Shown here one piece after another: positions 9,207 through 18,487 of a stretch of DNA of 64,000 nucleotides. The DNA lies in contig NZ_LMJY01000001.1 in assembly GCF_001421325.1 (NCBI RefSeq), forward strand, positions 131,501 through 195,500, given 5' to 3'. The notes beneath the pieces were generated by a model, which saw only the letters and a program-made list of their open reading frames with translations, had not been told where the DNA came from and made no database searches. Origin of the DNA: Novosphingobium sp. Leaf2. Lineage in GTDB: Bacteria; Pseudomonadota; Alphaproteobacteria; Sphingomonadales; Sphingomonadaceae. The stretch's first letter is position 1. The number at the start of each line of letters is the position of its first letter. The translations under genes and the position numbers were made by a program.

Positions 9207-10067
9207 ATGTATATCCGCTCAATCACGGGATTATTTCTGCTTCTGGCTGCCGGCCAGCCAGCGTTGGCGGCACCGAAAGAGACGGTGCTGGCGCCCGCAT
9301 CGCCGTGGAACCTGGATGCCACGCCATCGGGCTGCGCGCTGCGCCGTGCGTTCGGAACCGGCACACCAGCGCTCATGCTGGAGATGAACCGCAACGCGCC
9401 AAGCCAGGATTTCGAACTGATCGTGATTGGCGAGGAGATGCGCGGCATCGCCAAGGCGTCAGAATTATTTTACCGCTTGGGCCGATTGCCTAATGAGAAA
9501 TATCCTCTGGCCTTCATACCGGGCACCACGGTCCGCGGCGAGGCAAAAAACATCCCGACGGTTTTCGCGACTGCGGCCTTGACCAACAGGGCGTATCAGA
9601 TGGCCGATGCCCAGCTGTCGCTCATCGAAGGGCAGGCGACCGATATAACACTGGAATGGTCGAATAAGCGCTTGACCCTTGGCACTGGTTCGCTGGCGAA
9701 GCCGTTTGCCCTTATGCGCCAATGTACTGCAGCACTGGTAAAATCCTGGGGCCTTGATCCGGAGGAGCAGCGGATGCTTTCTCGGCGGCTGGAACCAATC
9801 GATGTCAACACGTGGGGCCAACAGATCGGGGCAGCAACTACGGTCGGTATGACGGGAGGGCAAGCACGGATCAACGTCAGGCTGATCGTCGACAGCAATG
9901 GGGTTCCCACCGACTGCACGGTATTGCGTTCTTACAACAAGCCCGTTTTCGATGCGGCAGCATGTCGATTGCTCAAGCGAATTGCGCGGTTCAAACCCGC
10001 GCTGAACCGCCAGGGCAAACCCGTCGCGTCGTACTACACCAACACCGTCGTGTGGCGGTCCATGTGA
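9207..10067 (+). CDS. TonB C-terminal-domain protein, exported, function unknown
   Basis: With the ATG at 9207 the protein has a signal peptide ([20 protein letters not shown]). The last 70 residues look like a TonB C-terminal fold: [20 protein letters not shown], then [20 protein letters not shown] and a final strand TNTVVW. The first 200 residues match nothing I know and carry several Cys. There is no N-terminal membrane anchor plus Pro-rich spacer as in an energy-transducing TonB, so a periplasmic protein that borrowed the domain is likelier. It ends 3 bases from the convergent acetyltransferase gene. Sphingomonads carry many such TonB-like paralogues. Confidence 0.7.
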   Translation: MYIRSITGLFLLLAAGQPALAAPKETVLAPASPWNLDATPSGCALRRAFGTGTPALMLEMNRNAPSQDFELIVIGEEMRGIAKASELFYRLGRLPNEKYPLAFIPGTTVRGEAKNIPTVFATAALTNRAYQMADAQLSLIEGQATDITLEWSNKRLTLGTGSLAKPFALMRQCTAALVKSWGLDPEEQRMLSRRLEPIDVNTWGQQIGAATTVGMTGGQARINVRLIVDSNGVPTDCTVLRSYNKPVFDAAACRLLKRIARFKPALNRQGKPVASYYTNTVVWRSM

Positions 10068-10070
10068 TCC

Positions 10071-10601
10071 CTAGCATGCGCCGCGCTCCAGCAGCGTGAT
10101 GTGCACGTCCTCATCGGTGCAGTGTTCGTCGTACGCCACAAACCCCAGCCTCGCCGCCAATCGCGCTGACGCCGTGTTGCCGTGTTCGATCATGCACGCG
10201 ATCCGGCGTGGCCCGTGCGTGTGGTTGAACCACGCCAGCGCCGCGTCCATCACTTCGCAGGCGATGCCATGCCCGCAGCGGTCATGTCGCACGATCCAGC
10301 CGGCTTCGGGCACGTCGTCCATGCCTTTGCCAAAGCCGCGCCACGAGTGGAAGACGCCGCATGTGGCGATGATTGCGTCGTTGCCATGCGCGCGGACATG
10401 GAAGGTGCCATAGCCATGCAGCGCCCATGATCCAGCGTTGCGCTGCAGTCGCTCAAAAACAGCCGGCGCGCCCGCGCGGTTGGGCCCAAGGAACCGGCGT
10501 GTTTCCTCGTCAGCCATGAGGTCTACCAGATCGGGAAGGTCGCTCGCTCGGGGACGCCAGAGATCGAACCGTGCGGTGGACAGCACCGGCCTCTCGCTCA
10601 C
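10071..10601 (-). CDS. GNAT family N-acetyltransferase (RimJ/RimL-like)
   Basis: The 176-residue protein starts at a GTG (10601) that overlaps the stop of the upstream DUF445 gene as GTGA; the longer frame upstream lies wholly inside that gene and is not used. It reads as an Acetyltransf_3 domain: LSTARFDLWRPRASDLPDLV, the acetyl-CoA loop region RHDRCGHGIACEVMDAALAW, and IEHGNTASARLAARLGFV near the end. These enzymes acetylate ribosomal proteins, amino acids or small amines; the substrate is not evident. Translation is probably coupled to DUF445. Confidence 0.85.
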   Translation of the reverse strand: MSERPVLSTARFDLWRPRASDLPDLVDLMADEETRRFLGPNRAGAPAVFERLQRNAGSWALHGYGTFHVRAHGNDAIIATCGVFHSWRGFGKGMDDVPEAGWIVRHDRCGHGIACEVMDAALAWFNHTHGPRRIACMIEHGNTASARLAARLGFVAYDEHCTDEDVHITLLERGAC

Positions 10602-11887
10602 AGCAACTGGTCCACCGCGTGAATGCAGATGCCGAACAGTCCGCCCACCAGCGTCCCGTTGATGCGGATGAATTGCAGATCGCGGCCTACCGCGCCCTCG
10701 ATCCGGTTGCTGACCGTGCTGGCATCCCACCGCTTCACGGTTTCGGACACCAGCCGCACGATCTCGTCACCGTAACGCGCCGTGACACCGACGAGCGTGC
10801 GGCGGGCGAACCGGTTGATCTGGTTTTGCAGGCGCGGATCATCGCGCAAGGCCCCGCCCAGTTCGGCGAACATCGTGGTAAGCTGGCCGGAAAGCGCTGT
10901 GTCCGGGCTGCGCGCGGCATCTATCAGCTTACGGCGCAACCGCTCCCACACGCCCTGCCACCATTGCCCCACGGCAGGGTTGGCGATGAGTTCGCGCTTG
11001 GCGGTCTCAACCCGTTCGCGCGTTTCCGGATCATGCACCAGCTTGGCGGCGAAGTCTTCCAGCATCAGGCCCAGCTTGATCTTGAGCGGATGATCAGGCT
11101 CGACGATCATCTCCGCCAGCAGCTTGTACAGCCCGTCCAGCACCGAACTGGCGATGCGGCTGTCCAGCCCGGTGAAGCGCAGCAGTCCGTTCGCCCGTTC
11201 GCGGATCATGGCGCGCACCAGTTCCTCGTTGGCCTCCAGCGCTTCCCCGGCCCAGCGGATCGCGGAATCGATCAGCGGTAGATGCCGCCGGTCGGCAATC
11301 ATGGCGGACAGCATCTGGCCCAGCAGCGGCGCCACCTCCACGCGTTCCAGCTGCCGGGCAAGGCCGGCGCGCACCTGGTTGCCCAGCCGTTCCGGATCGA
11401 GCGATTCCAGCACGTCGGCGATCAGGTTGGCCGCACCGCCGCGAAGGCGCGACGGATCGTTGCGGACCGGATCGCCCATGAACGTGCCGGCGGCTCCGGC
11501 GAAATTAAAACCGTGCACCCGCCGCGCCACGACCTGAGGCGTCAGGAAGTTTTCGCGCAGAAACGTGGCCATCGAATCGGCGATCCGGTCCTTGTTCTCC
11601 GGGATGATCGCGGTGTGCGGGATCGGCAGGCCCAGCGGACGGCGGAACAGGGCGGTCACCGCGAACCAGTCCGCCAGCCCGCCTACCATCGCCGCCTCTA
11701 CAAAGGCGATGGCATAGCCAAGGGCCGGGTTCCAGTCGGGATGCAGGCCTGACAGCCGGCGCAGCACCACGAAAGCGACCGCCATCACCAGCAGCAGTCC
11801 GGTGGCGAACAGGCGCATGCGGCGGGCCCGGTCCGGCCCTCGCAATGTCAGCGCATCATTCGCGTCCCTGCGCCCGGCTGGCGGCAA
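10598..11887 (-). CDS. DUF445 family membrane protein (YjiN-like)
   Basis: A 429-residue protein with an N-terminal helix (LFATGLLLVMAVAFVVLRRL), then the conserved GGLADWFAVTALFRRPLGLP and IPHTAIIPENKDRIADSM segments that define DUF445, a long helical middle and a C-terminal membrane-proximal end (RINGTLVGGLFGICIHAV). The function of the family is not established. The start I use is TTG at 11887 with AGGAAGG 6 bases upstream; the ATG at codon 24 is an alternative. It lies 11 bases downstream of the RND pump gene and probably belongs to the same transcript. Confidence 0.9.
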   Translation of the reverse strand: MPPAGRRDANDALTLRGPDRARRMRLFATGLLLVMAVAFVVLRRLSGLHPDWNPALGYAIAFVEAAMVGGLADWFAVTALFRRPLGLPIPHTAIIPENKDRIADSMATFLRENFLTPQVVARRVHGFNFAGAAGTFMGDPVRNDPSRLRGGAANLIADVLESLDPERLGNQVRAGLARQLERVEVAPLLGQMLSAMIADRRHLPLIDSAIRWAGEALEANEELVRAMIRERANGLLRFTGLDSRIASSVLDGLYKLLAEMIVEPDHPLKIKLGLMLEDFAAKLVHDPETRERVETAKRELIANPAVGQWWQGVWERLRRKLIDAARSPDTALSGQLTTMFAELGGALRDDPRLQNQINRFARRTLVGVTARYGDEIVRLVSETVKRWDASTVSNRIEGAVGRDLQFIRINGTLVGGLFGICIHAVDQLL

Positions 11888-11898
11888 AGCGATCCTTC

Positions 11899-14800
11899 CT
11901 ATTGCGCCGGGTGCGGTTGGTAGCGTTCATCCGTGCCGCCCGGGCCATGCTTTTCCGGATCGTACGTCAGCAGCGACTTGCGCAGCCGTGGGCCGATCCG
12001 CTTTTCGAAACCATCGGCAAGGCTGAAGGCTGCAGGCACGATCACCAGCGTGAGCAGGGTGGACAGGATCAGCCCGCCGATGACGGTGATCCCCATCGGC
12101 TGGCGGAACGCGCCGTCTCCGGAAATGGACAGCGCGGTGGGGACCATGCCGGCGGTCATCGCCACGGTGGTCATCACGATCGGCTGGGCACGCTTGTGCC
12201 CGGCGTCCATGATCGCGGTCACCTTGTCCACGCCGCGCGCCATCTCCTCGATCGCGAAGTCGATCAGCAGTATCGAGTTTTTCGCGACGATGCCCAGCAA
12301 CATCAGGATACCGATGTAGACCGGCATGGAAATCGGCTGGCCCGCTACGGTCAGCGCAAGCATCCCGCCCAAGGGCGCCAGCAGCAGTGAGGCCATGTTG
12401 ACCAGCGGCGAGACGAAGCGCTTGTAAAGCAGCACCAGCACCGCGAAGACCAGGAAGATGCCGCTGACCACCGCGATCACGAATTCGCTGATCATCTGCG
12501 CCTGCCACTTGTCCTCGCCCACGGGCGCATTCGATACGCCTGCCGGCAGATTGCGCATGACCGGCAGCTTCTGGATCGCCTCCAGCACCGGCCCCTTGAC
12601 CTGGCCCTGGCCAAGATCGGCGCCCACAAACACCCGGCGTGACTGGTTGTAGCGCTGGATCTGGGTGGGGCCTGCGCCAAAGTCGATCTGTGCCACCCGT
12701 TTCAGCGGAACCGTACCGCCCGTGACAGTGGCCACCGGCAGGTTCTCAATCGTCGAGAAGTCGCGGCGGGACGTGCGGTCAAGCAGGACGCGGATCGGCA
12801 CCTGCCGATCGCTGAGCGAGAACTTGGCGGTGTTCTGGTCGATTTCGCCAAGGGTGGCGATGCGGATCGTCTGGCTGAGCGCCGCCGTGGTCACGCCCAG
12901 CTGGGCGGCAAGGTCGATGCGCGGCGAGATGATCAGTTCGGGGCGCTGCAGATCGGACGCGATCCGCGGGGCGACGACGCCCGGGATCGTGCGCATCTGT
13001 TCGGCCAAGGTCTGCGCGGTCTTGTTGAGCAGCTGCGAATCGCTGCCGGACAGCATGACCGAGATGTCGCGTCCGCTACCGAAACCGCCGGACTGGGAGG
13101 CAAAGCTTACCCGCGCGTCCGGGATCGCCTGCAGTTGCGGGGCCATCCGGCGCTCGAACGAGACGCTGGTGCCCGTGCGCTCGTTGGCGGGCTTGAGCGC
13201 CAGGTACAGGTTGCCCGAACCCTCCCCGGAGAACGCCAGCACCTGCTTCACCTCGGGCTGCTTTTCCAGCATCCGGGTGACATTGGCGGTCACCTGCTCG
13301 GACTGTTCGAGGGTAGTGCCGGGCACCATCTCGATCTTGACCTCGCTGGTGTCCTCGTTGGTGTTGGGCTGGAATTGCTGGGGCAGCCCGGCCAGCAGCG
13401 CAAACGTCAGCACCAGCGCATAGGCAGAGGCGCAAAAGGCGTAGAAGCGGTGGTCGTGCATCCGGGCGATCACCCGGTCGGTGAAATAGCGATACCAGCG
13501 ACCGAAACCGCCCATCGCAGCGGCCATCATCCGGAACGCCTTGCCCAATCCCCAGATAACGAAGGGAATGCCGAAAGGCGCGGCGGCGGCGGCCAGCACG
13601 AAGGCGGCTTTGTCCAGCCCGATGGCGGTACCGCCTGCCTGAACTCCTGAAAAGGTCAGATAGGCCAGCACCAGGCCGCCGGCAAACAGCAGCACGAAGG
13701 CCAGCGCGGCGCCAAGGACGTACACGAAGCGGCGGGGCTGGGGGACCAGCGCAGCCTTGCGGCGGTGCGCTTCGCGGCTGTCCAGCGTCCAGGCCAGGAT
13801 CTTCATGTAGATGTCCATCAGGCGTCCGCCGCCATGCTCGGCATGGCCATGGGCCTTGAGGAAATACGCGGCGACCATCGGCGTGATGATGCGCGCCACC
13901 GCAAGGCTCATCAGCACGGCGGCCACTACGGTCAGGCCGAAGGCCTTGAAGAACTGCCCTGGAATGCCCGGCATCAGGCCCACCGGCAGGAACACCGCGA
14001 CGATGGAGAAAGTGGTGGCCACGACAGCAAGGCCGATTTCGTCCGCCGCGTCGATGGACGCCTGATAGGCGCTTTTGCCCATGCGCATATGCCGCACGAT
14101 GTTCTCGATCTCGACGATCGCGTCATCGACGAGGACGCCCGCCACCAGGCTGAGCGCCAGCAGCGAGAGGAAGTTGAGCGTGAAGCCCAGCAGATCCATG
14201 AACCAGAAGGTCGGTATCGCGGACAGCGGAATGGCCAGCGCCGAGATCATCGTGGCGCGCCAGTCCCGCAGGAACAGATAGACTATCACGATCGCCAGCA
14301 CGGCCCCTTCGACCAGCGCTTCCATCGAGCTGGTGTACTGGCCGCGCGTGTAATCCACCTGCGAGAACAGGCGGGTGATGTGAATGTCGGGATGGGATTT
14401 CTTGATCGCGTCCAGCTTGAGCATCGCCGCATCGTAGACGGCGACGTCCGATGCGCCGCGCGCGCGCGAAAAGCCGAACGTCACCACTTCGCGCCCGTCC
14501 ACGCGGGCGATGGAGGTGCGATCGGAATAGCCGTCGGACACGTTGGCGATGTCGGCCAGCTTCACCGAGCGCCCGCCGCCAAGGTTGATGCGCTTTTGCG
14601 AAAGGTCATAGGCCGTAGCCGCGTTGCCCAGCACGCGCACGGACTGGCGCGATCCCGCGATTTCGGCCTGCCCGCCCGCCGCATCGACGTTCACCTGCCG
14701 CAGGACGGAGTTCAGCGATTCGGCGCTGACCCCCAGCGCCACCATGCGCTGCGGATCGATGACCACCCGGATTTCCCGGGTAACGCCGCCGTCCCGGTCC

Positions 14801-15327
14801 ACAGACGCCATGCCCTCGACGGACAGCAGGGATTTGGAAATGGTATCGTCCACGAACCAGCTGAGCTGTTCGATGGTCATGTCATCGGCGCTGACCGAGA
14901 AATACGCGAGGTTGCCGCTGCCACCCGCTTCGATTTTCGCGACTTGCGGTTCCAGGATGCCGTCAGGCAACTGGCCGCGCACCTGATCGACCGCGTTCTT
15001 CACCTGATTGGTGGCGACATCGACATTGGTGCCCACGGTGAAGGATACGATCGTGGTTGAGCGGCCTTCGGACGCGGTGGACTGGATCTCCTCGACACCG
15101 GGGATCGAGCGCACCGCCCCTTCCACGATCTGGGTGATCTGCGTCTCGATTTCCGTCGGCGCGGCGCCCGGTTGGGACACGCTGACCCGCACGCCGGGAA
15201 AGTCGATGTCCGGCATGTTGTTGATGTCCATCCGGTTGAACGCGACAATGCCCGCGATCACCAGACCGATGAAGAAGACGATCGGGATGATCGGGTTGCG
15301 GATCGACCAGGCAGAGATATTACGCAT
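11899..15327 (-). CDS. RND efflux transporter, inner-membrane pump (HAE1/AcrB family) with extra membrane insertion
   Basis: A 1142-residue pump with typical RND order: TM1 at residues 10-28, the porter domain starting MPDIDFPGVRVSVSQPGAAP, TM2-6 with GVLVDDAIVEIENIVRHMRM in TM4, a second porter half and TM7-12 ending near residue 1110. The TM4 double Asp needed for proton relay is present. AcrB relatives are about 1030-1050 residues; here about 100 extra residues between TM6 and TM7 (about 505-615) add two hydrophobic segments. It works with the fusion protein encoded just upstream; no outer-membrane TolC gene is adjacent. Substrate unknown. Confidence 0.93.
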   Translation of the reverse strand: MRNISAWSIRNPIIPIVFFIGLVIAGIVAFNRMDINNMPDIDFPGVRVSVSQPGAAPTEIETQITQIVEGAVRSIPGVEEIQSTASEGRSTTIVSFTVGTNVDVATNQVKNAVDQVRGQLPDGILEPQVAKIEAGGSGNLAYFSVSADDMTIEQLSWFVDDTISKSLLSVEGMASVDRDGGVTREIRVVIDPQRMVALGVSAESLNSVLRQVNVDAAGGQAEIAGSRQSVRVLGNAATAYDLSQKRINLGGGRSVKLADIANVSDGYSDRTSIARVDGREVVTFGFSRARGASDVAVYDAAMLKLDAIKKSHPDIHITRLFSQVDYTRGQYTSSMEALVEGAVLAIVIVYLFLRDWRATMISALAIPLSAIPTFWFMDLLGFTLNFLSLLALSLVAGVLVDDAIVEIENIVRHMRMGKSAYQASIDAADEIGLAVVATTFSIVAVFLPVGLMPGIPGQFFKAFGLTVVAAVLMSLAVARIITPMVAAYFLKAHGHAEHGGGRLMDIYMKILAWTLDSREAHRRKAALVPQPRRFVYVLGAALAFVLLFAGGLVLAYLTFSGVQAGGTAIGLDKAAFVLAAAAAPFGIPFVIWGLGKAFRMMAAAMGGFGRWYRYFTDRVIARMHDHRFYAFCASAYALVLTFALLAGLPQQFQPNTNEDTSEVKIEMVPGTTLEQSEQVTANVTRMLEKQPEVKQVLAFSGEGSGNLYLALKPANERTGTSVSFERRMAPQLQAIPDARVSFASQSGGFGSGRDISVMLSGSDSQLLNKTAQTLAEQMRTIPGVVAPRIASDLQRPELIISPRIDLAAQLGVTTAALSQTIRIATLGEIDQNTAKFSLSDRQVPIRVLLDRTSRRDFSTIENLPVATVTGGTVPLKRVAQIDFGAGPTQIQRYNQSRRVFVGADLGQGQVKGPVLEAIQKLPVMRNLPAGVSNAPVGEDKWQAQMISEFVIAVVSGIFLVFAVLVLLYKRFVSPLVNMASLLLAPLGGMLALTVAGQPISMPVYIGILMLLGIVAKNSILLIDFAIEEMARGVDKVTAIMDAGHKRAQPIVMTTVAMTAGMVPTALSISGDGAFRQPMGITVIGGLILSTLLTLVIVPAAFSLADGFEKRIGPRLRKSLLTYDPEKHGPGGTDERYQPHPAQ

Positions 15328-15343
15328 GGGCTTCGGCCTGCCG

Positions 15344-16555
15344 TTACTTGGCGGCGGGGTCGGCAGCGAGACGGGTTTTCACCTTGTCGCCGTCGTTGAG
15401 GAACCCGCCGGCACGCAGCACCACGCGTTCATTACCGGCAAGGCCGGACGCGATGGTAATGCCCTGCGCAGTGACCAGCCCGGTTTTCACGGCTCGGCGA
15501 TGGGCACGTCCGGAGGCATCGACCACGTACACGAAGGTGCCCTTGGCGTCGGTCTGGATGGCGGATTCGGGCAGCATCGGCGCTGTCACCGCGCCGCTTT
15601 CGATCACGGCGCTGGCAAAGCCGCCGGGCCGCAGGGCGGGGTCGTACCCCAGCGCGATGCGCGCGGTGCCCTGCCGGGTGGTGGCATCGATGGTCGGCGA
15701 AATCTGCCAGATGTGGCCGATCAGCGTCTTGCCTGAACCGACTGGGGTCACTTTCGCTTCGCCGCCTACGGCCAGCCTTGCCAGATCGTCCTCAGACAAC
15801 AGCGCGGGCAGTTCCATTTCACCGTCCCGCGCCAGGCGGAACAGCACGCCGCTGCCGCCGCTCACCACCTGGCCCACCTCGACGTTGCGTTCCAGCACCA
15901 GGCCGGAGGCCGGGGCCACGATGTTGAGCCGCGCGTTCTGCGCGTTGAGCTGGCCCAGGGTGGCGCGGGCCACCTTGACGCGGGCGACGGCCGCATCCCG
16001 GGTTGCGGTAAGCTGATCAATGTCGGCCTTGGAAATGAACCCGCGATCGACGAGCTTGAGCCCGCGGTCGAGGTTGGACTGGGCGATGCGGGCGTCCGCT
16101 GCGGCAACCTGCACTTGCGCGGCCTGGCTGGCGGCGGACTGCTGTTGTACCGAGCGGTCGATCACGGCGAGAACCTGGCCCTGGCGTACCCAGGTGCCAG
16201 CATCGACCCGCACCTCGCGCACCTGGCCACCTTCGCCGACCGAGCCGACCGGCATCGATCGCCGCGCCGCAAGCGAGCCGGTTCCCGTGATCTCTCCGGC
16301 CACGGAGGATTTGCCTGGGACGACGACCGTGACGACCGGGATCTGCTCGGCGCCAGCGTTCGCCGCATCGGCTGCGCCATCACGATGAAGGAAGAACCAC
16401 AAGCCCACCAGCACGGCGACCACCACCAGCCCGGCCAGTGTGATCAAACGCCAGGAGTGACGTTCGTGAGCCGGCTGCGCCAGCGGATCGGCGGCATAGG
16501 AGGTCTGCGCGTCGTGGGCGGGTATGCTCGGATCAATCTTGCTGTCGTAATTCAT
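15344..16555 (-). CDS. RND efflux periplasmic adaptor (membrane fusion protein)
   Basis: The 403-residue protein begins at the ATG at 16555 (an upstream in-frame start would add 20 residues of non-conserved sequence). A cytoplasmic lead of about 40 residues, one membrane helix (LITLAGLVVVAVLVGLWFFL) and then lipoyl-like, coiled-coil and beta-barrel domains follow: REVRVDAGTWVRQGQVLAVI, a hairpin rich in Ala/Gln at about 145-200, and VVLRAGGFLNDGDKV at the end. It bridges the RND pump, which starts 16 bases downstream, to an outer-membrane channel. An inverted repeat about 220 bases upstream may be the operator. Confidence 0.92.
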   Translation of the reverse strand: MNYDSKIDPSIPAHDAQTSYAADPLAQPAHERHSWRLITLAGLVVVAVLVGLWFFLHRDGAADAANAGAEQIPVVTVVVPGKSSVAGEITGTGSLAARRSMPVGSVGEGGQVREVRVDAGTWVRQGQVLAVIDRSVQQQSAASQAAQVQVAAADARIAQSNLDRGLKLVDRGFISKADIDQLTATRDAAVARVKVARATLGQLNAQNARLNIVAPASGLVLERNVEVGQVVSGGSGVLFRLARDGEMELPALLSEDDLARLAVGGEAKVTPVGSGKTLIGHIWQISPTIDATTRQGTARIALGYDPALRPGGFASAVIESGAVTAPMLPESAIQTDAKGTFVYVVDASGRAHRRAVKTGLVTAQGITIASGLAGNERVVLRAGGFLNDGDKVKTRLAADPAAK

Positions 16556-16771
16556 GCGTTCACCGAAAAGCAGTGCACGTGCCCCCCTGGCAGCGCGCCC
16601 TCCCGCCACGTCCAACTATATGTCCGCGCATGGCAGGCCATGAAACAAACCGTTGGTGAGGCTGAAAATCGGCTAATTCATATACCTGCCGCCGGTTAGT
16701 GGCAACGTGAACTCTTCTGTGGTCCATCTGCCATCGACGAACGACTTGGCAGTTCTCAGCCCGGCCGAAAT

Positions 16772-16786
16772 CGTAATTTCATTACG
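16772..16786. promoter_or_regulatory. Inverted repeat upstream of the efflux genes
   Basis: CGTAAT-TTC-ATTACG is perfect and is nested in two direct repeats of GGCCGAAA (16763-16770 and 16794-16801). It lies 217 bases upstream of the adaptor ATG in the 421-base gap 16556-16976. The gap holds no gene I can support. A TetR- or MarR-type operator is plausible, but no regulator gene lies next to it. Confidence 0.45.
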
Positions 16787-16940
16787 GAAATCAGGCCGAA
16801 ACTGCGCGTAAAGTGCGCATCTGTGATCCTGACGGGTTTACAGCGTCCGCCCCGCGAGACTGCAACGCGTCGACACTGGGCTCCGACCGACTTTGGGCGC
16901 AGCGGCCAAAACCGCAGGATGTGCAAAATGGTGGCCGAGG

Positions 16941-16965
16941 GAAGGGGGCATCCGCAGCCCCCTTC
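16941..16965 (-). terminator. Hairpin downstream of the MFS gene
   Basis: GAAGGGGGC (16941-16949) and GCCCCCTTC (16957-16965) form a perfect 9-bp stem with a 7-base loop, 11 bases after the stop of the minus-strand MFS gene. On the minus strand it is followed by CTCGGCCACCATTTTG, so the U-run is displaced; the terminator is probable but not canonical. Confidence 0.6.
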
Positions 16966-16976
16966 GTTTCACCAGA

Positions 16977-18293
16977 TCAGCGGCTTGCCAGTTCCTTGTT
17001 GAACCACAGCGCGATCAACGTCGCCAGTGCGCCGGACAGCAGGTACGCGCCCGAGGCGATCAGGCCGAACTTCACCGACAGGGCAAGCGCGGCCAGCGGG
17101 GCGAAGCCCGCGCCGAACAGCCACGCCAGATCGCTGGTCAGCGCCGAGCCGGTATAGCGGTGCTCGGTCTTGAAGGCCGAAGACACCACGCCGGACGATT
17201 GGCCGAAAGCAAGCCCCAGCAGGATGAAGCCGGAGATCATGAACACGATCTCGCCCGCCGCGCCGCCGTCGAGCAGCTGCGGCGCGAAGCCGCTGAAAAC
17301 GGCGATGCCCACCGCGCACGCGCCCAGCAGGGTACGACGACCGTAGCGATCCGCCAGGCGGCCCGAGATGATCATGGCCACCACACCGAACGCCGCAGCC
17401 AGTGCTTCGATCAGCAGGAATCCGGTCGGTGCCTCACGCGTGAACAGGAACACCCAGGACAGCGGAAAAACCGTGACCATGTGGAACAGCGCGAAGCTGG
17501 CGAGCGGGGCGAATGCGCCGATCACCACGGTGCGCCATTCCTGTGATACAGTGCCCAGCACGCTGACGGGCTGCAGGTCGCGGCTGGCGAACAGGGTCTG
17601 GAATTCCTCGGTCACCACGATCCGCAGGCGTGCGAACAACGCCACCACGTTGATCGCAAAAGCCACGAAGAATGGGTAACGCCAGCCCCAGTCCAGAAAG
17701 TCCGCCGCCGGCAGCGCCGCGATCATGAACGCAAACAAAGTGCTCGCCACGATCAGCCCGAACGGGGCGCCAAGCTGCGGGATCATCGCATACCAGCCGC
17801 GGCGGTTTTCCGGTGCATTGAGCGCCAGCAGCGAGGCCAGCCCGTCCCACGTGCCGCCAAGGGCAAAGCCCTGGCCCAGACGAAACAGCATCAGCAGCCA
17901 TATCGAGGTCGTTCCTGCCGTTTCATACGAAGGCAGGAACGCGATCGCGGCGGTCGATCCGCCAAGGCCGAACAGCGCGATCGTGAGCTTCACGCCGCGC
18001 CCGTATGCGCGGTCGATCGCCATGAACACCAGCGATCCGACCGGGCGCGCGATGAAGGCTAGCGCGAAGATCGCAAAGGAATACAGCGTGCCGGTCAGCG
18101 CATCCACGAACGGGAAGAACAGCTTGGGAAACACCAACACCGAGGCGATGGCGTATACGAAGAAGTCGAAGAACTCCGACGTGCGACCGATGACGACGCC
18201 GATAGCGATTTCGCCCGGTGATATCGTGTGCGCCGCCTTGAAGCTTGGCAGGCCAAGTTCCTCGCGGGTCTGGTGGGCGGTGTTGGTGCTCAT
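16977..18293 (-). CDS. MFS transporter, metabolite:H+ symporter type
   Basis: With the ATG at 18293 (MSTNTAHQTREELGLP) the protein is 438 residues with twelve hydrophobic segments. The first helix region GVVIGRTSEFFDFFVYAIAS, the loop FIARPVGSLVFMAIDRAYGR and RLADRYGRRTLLGACA in the second half are characteristic of the MHS group (shikimate, proline/betaine, dicarboxylate importers). Substrate cannot be assigned. The longer frame upstream reaches into the cyoA promoter region and is not used. It is divergent from cyoA across a 194-base gap. Confidence 0.88.
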   Translation of the reverse strand: MSTNTAHQTREELGLPSFKAAHTISPGEIAIGVVIGRTSEFFDFFVYAIASVLVFPKLFFPFVDALTGTLYSFAIFALAFIARPVGSLVFMAIDRAYGRGVKLTIALFGLGGSTAAIAFLPSYETAGTTSIWLLMLFRLGQGFALGGTWDGLASLLALNAPENRRGWYAMIPQLGAPFGLIVASTLFAFMIAALPAADFLDWGWRYPFFVAFAINVVALFARLRIVVTEEFQTLFASRDLQPVSVLGTVSQEWRTVVIGAFAPLASFALFHMVTVFPLSWVFLFTREAPTGFLLIEALAAAFGVVAMIISGRLADRYGRRTLLGACAVGIAVFSGFAPQLLDGGAAGEIVFMISGFILLGLAFGQSSGVVSSAFKTEHRYTGSALTSDLAWLFGAGFAPLAALALSVKFGLIASGAYLLSGALATLIALWFNKELASR

Positions 18294-18436
18294 CTGGCGG
18301 TTCGCGGCCTTCGTGTGGTATCGGTCAAGCGGAACGCGGGAACACTTGCGTGCGTTCCGCGAATCGATCCCGCACGACAAGCGCGCGGGATCAGCATGTG
18401 CCGCTCCTATCATACCGAACGGCGATCGAGGGGATT

Positions 18437-18449
18437 GGACAAAATGTCC
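18437..18449. promoter_or_regulatory. Inverted repeat in the cyoA leader/promoter region
   Basis: GGACA-AAA-TGTCC is a perfect 5-bp inverted repeat 38 bases before the cyoA ATG, between cyoA and the divergent MFS gene. The position fits an operator for an oxygen- or redox-responsive regulator of the oxidase operon, but the match to a known consensus is not clear. Confidence 0.35.
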
Positions 18450-18487
18450 TATGTTCGCATCCGCAGCACGAGCCTAGGCGACACGCC

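Noticed and set aside
10602-10730. N-terminal extension of the GNAT protein
   Set aside because: The extra 43 codons lie wholly inside the DUF445 gene and the GTG at 10601 gives a clean GTGA overlap.
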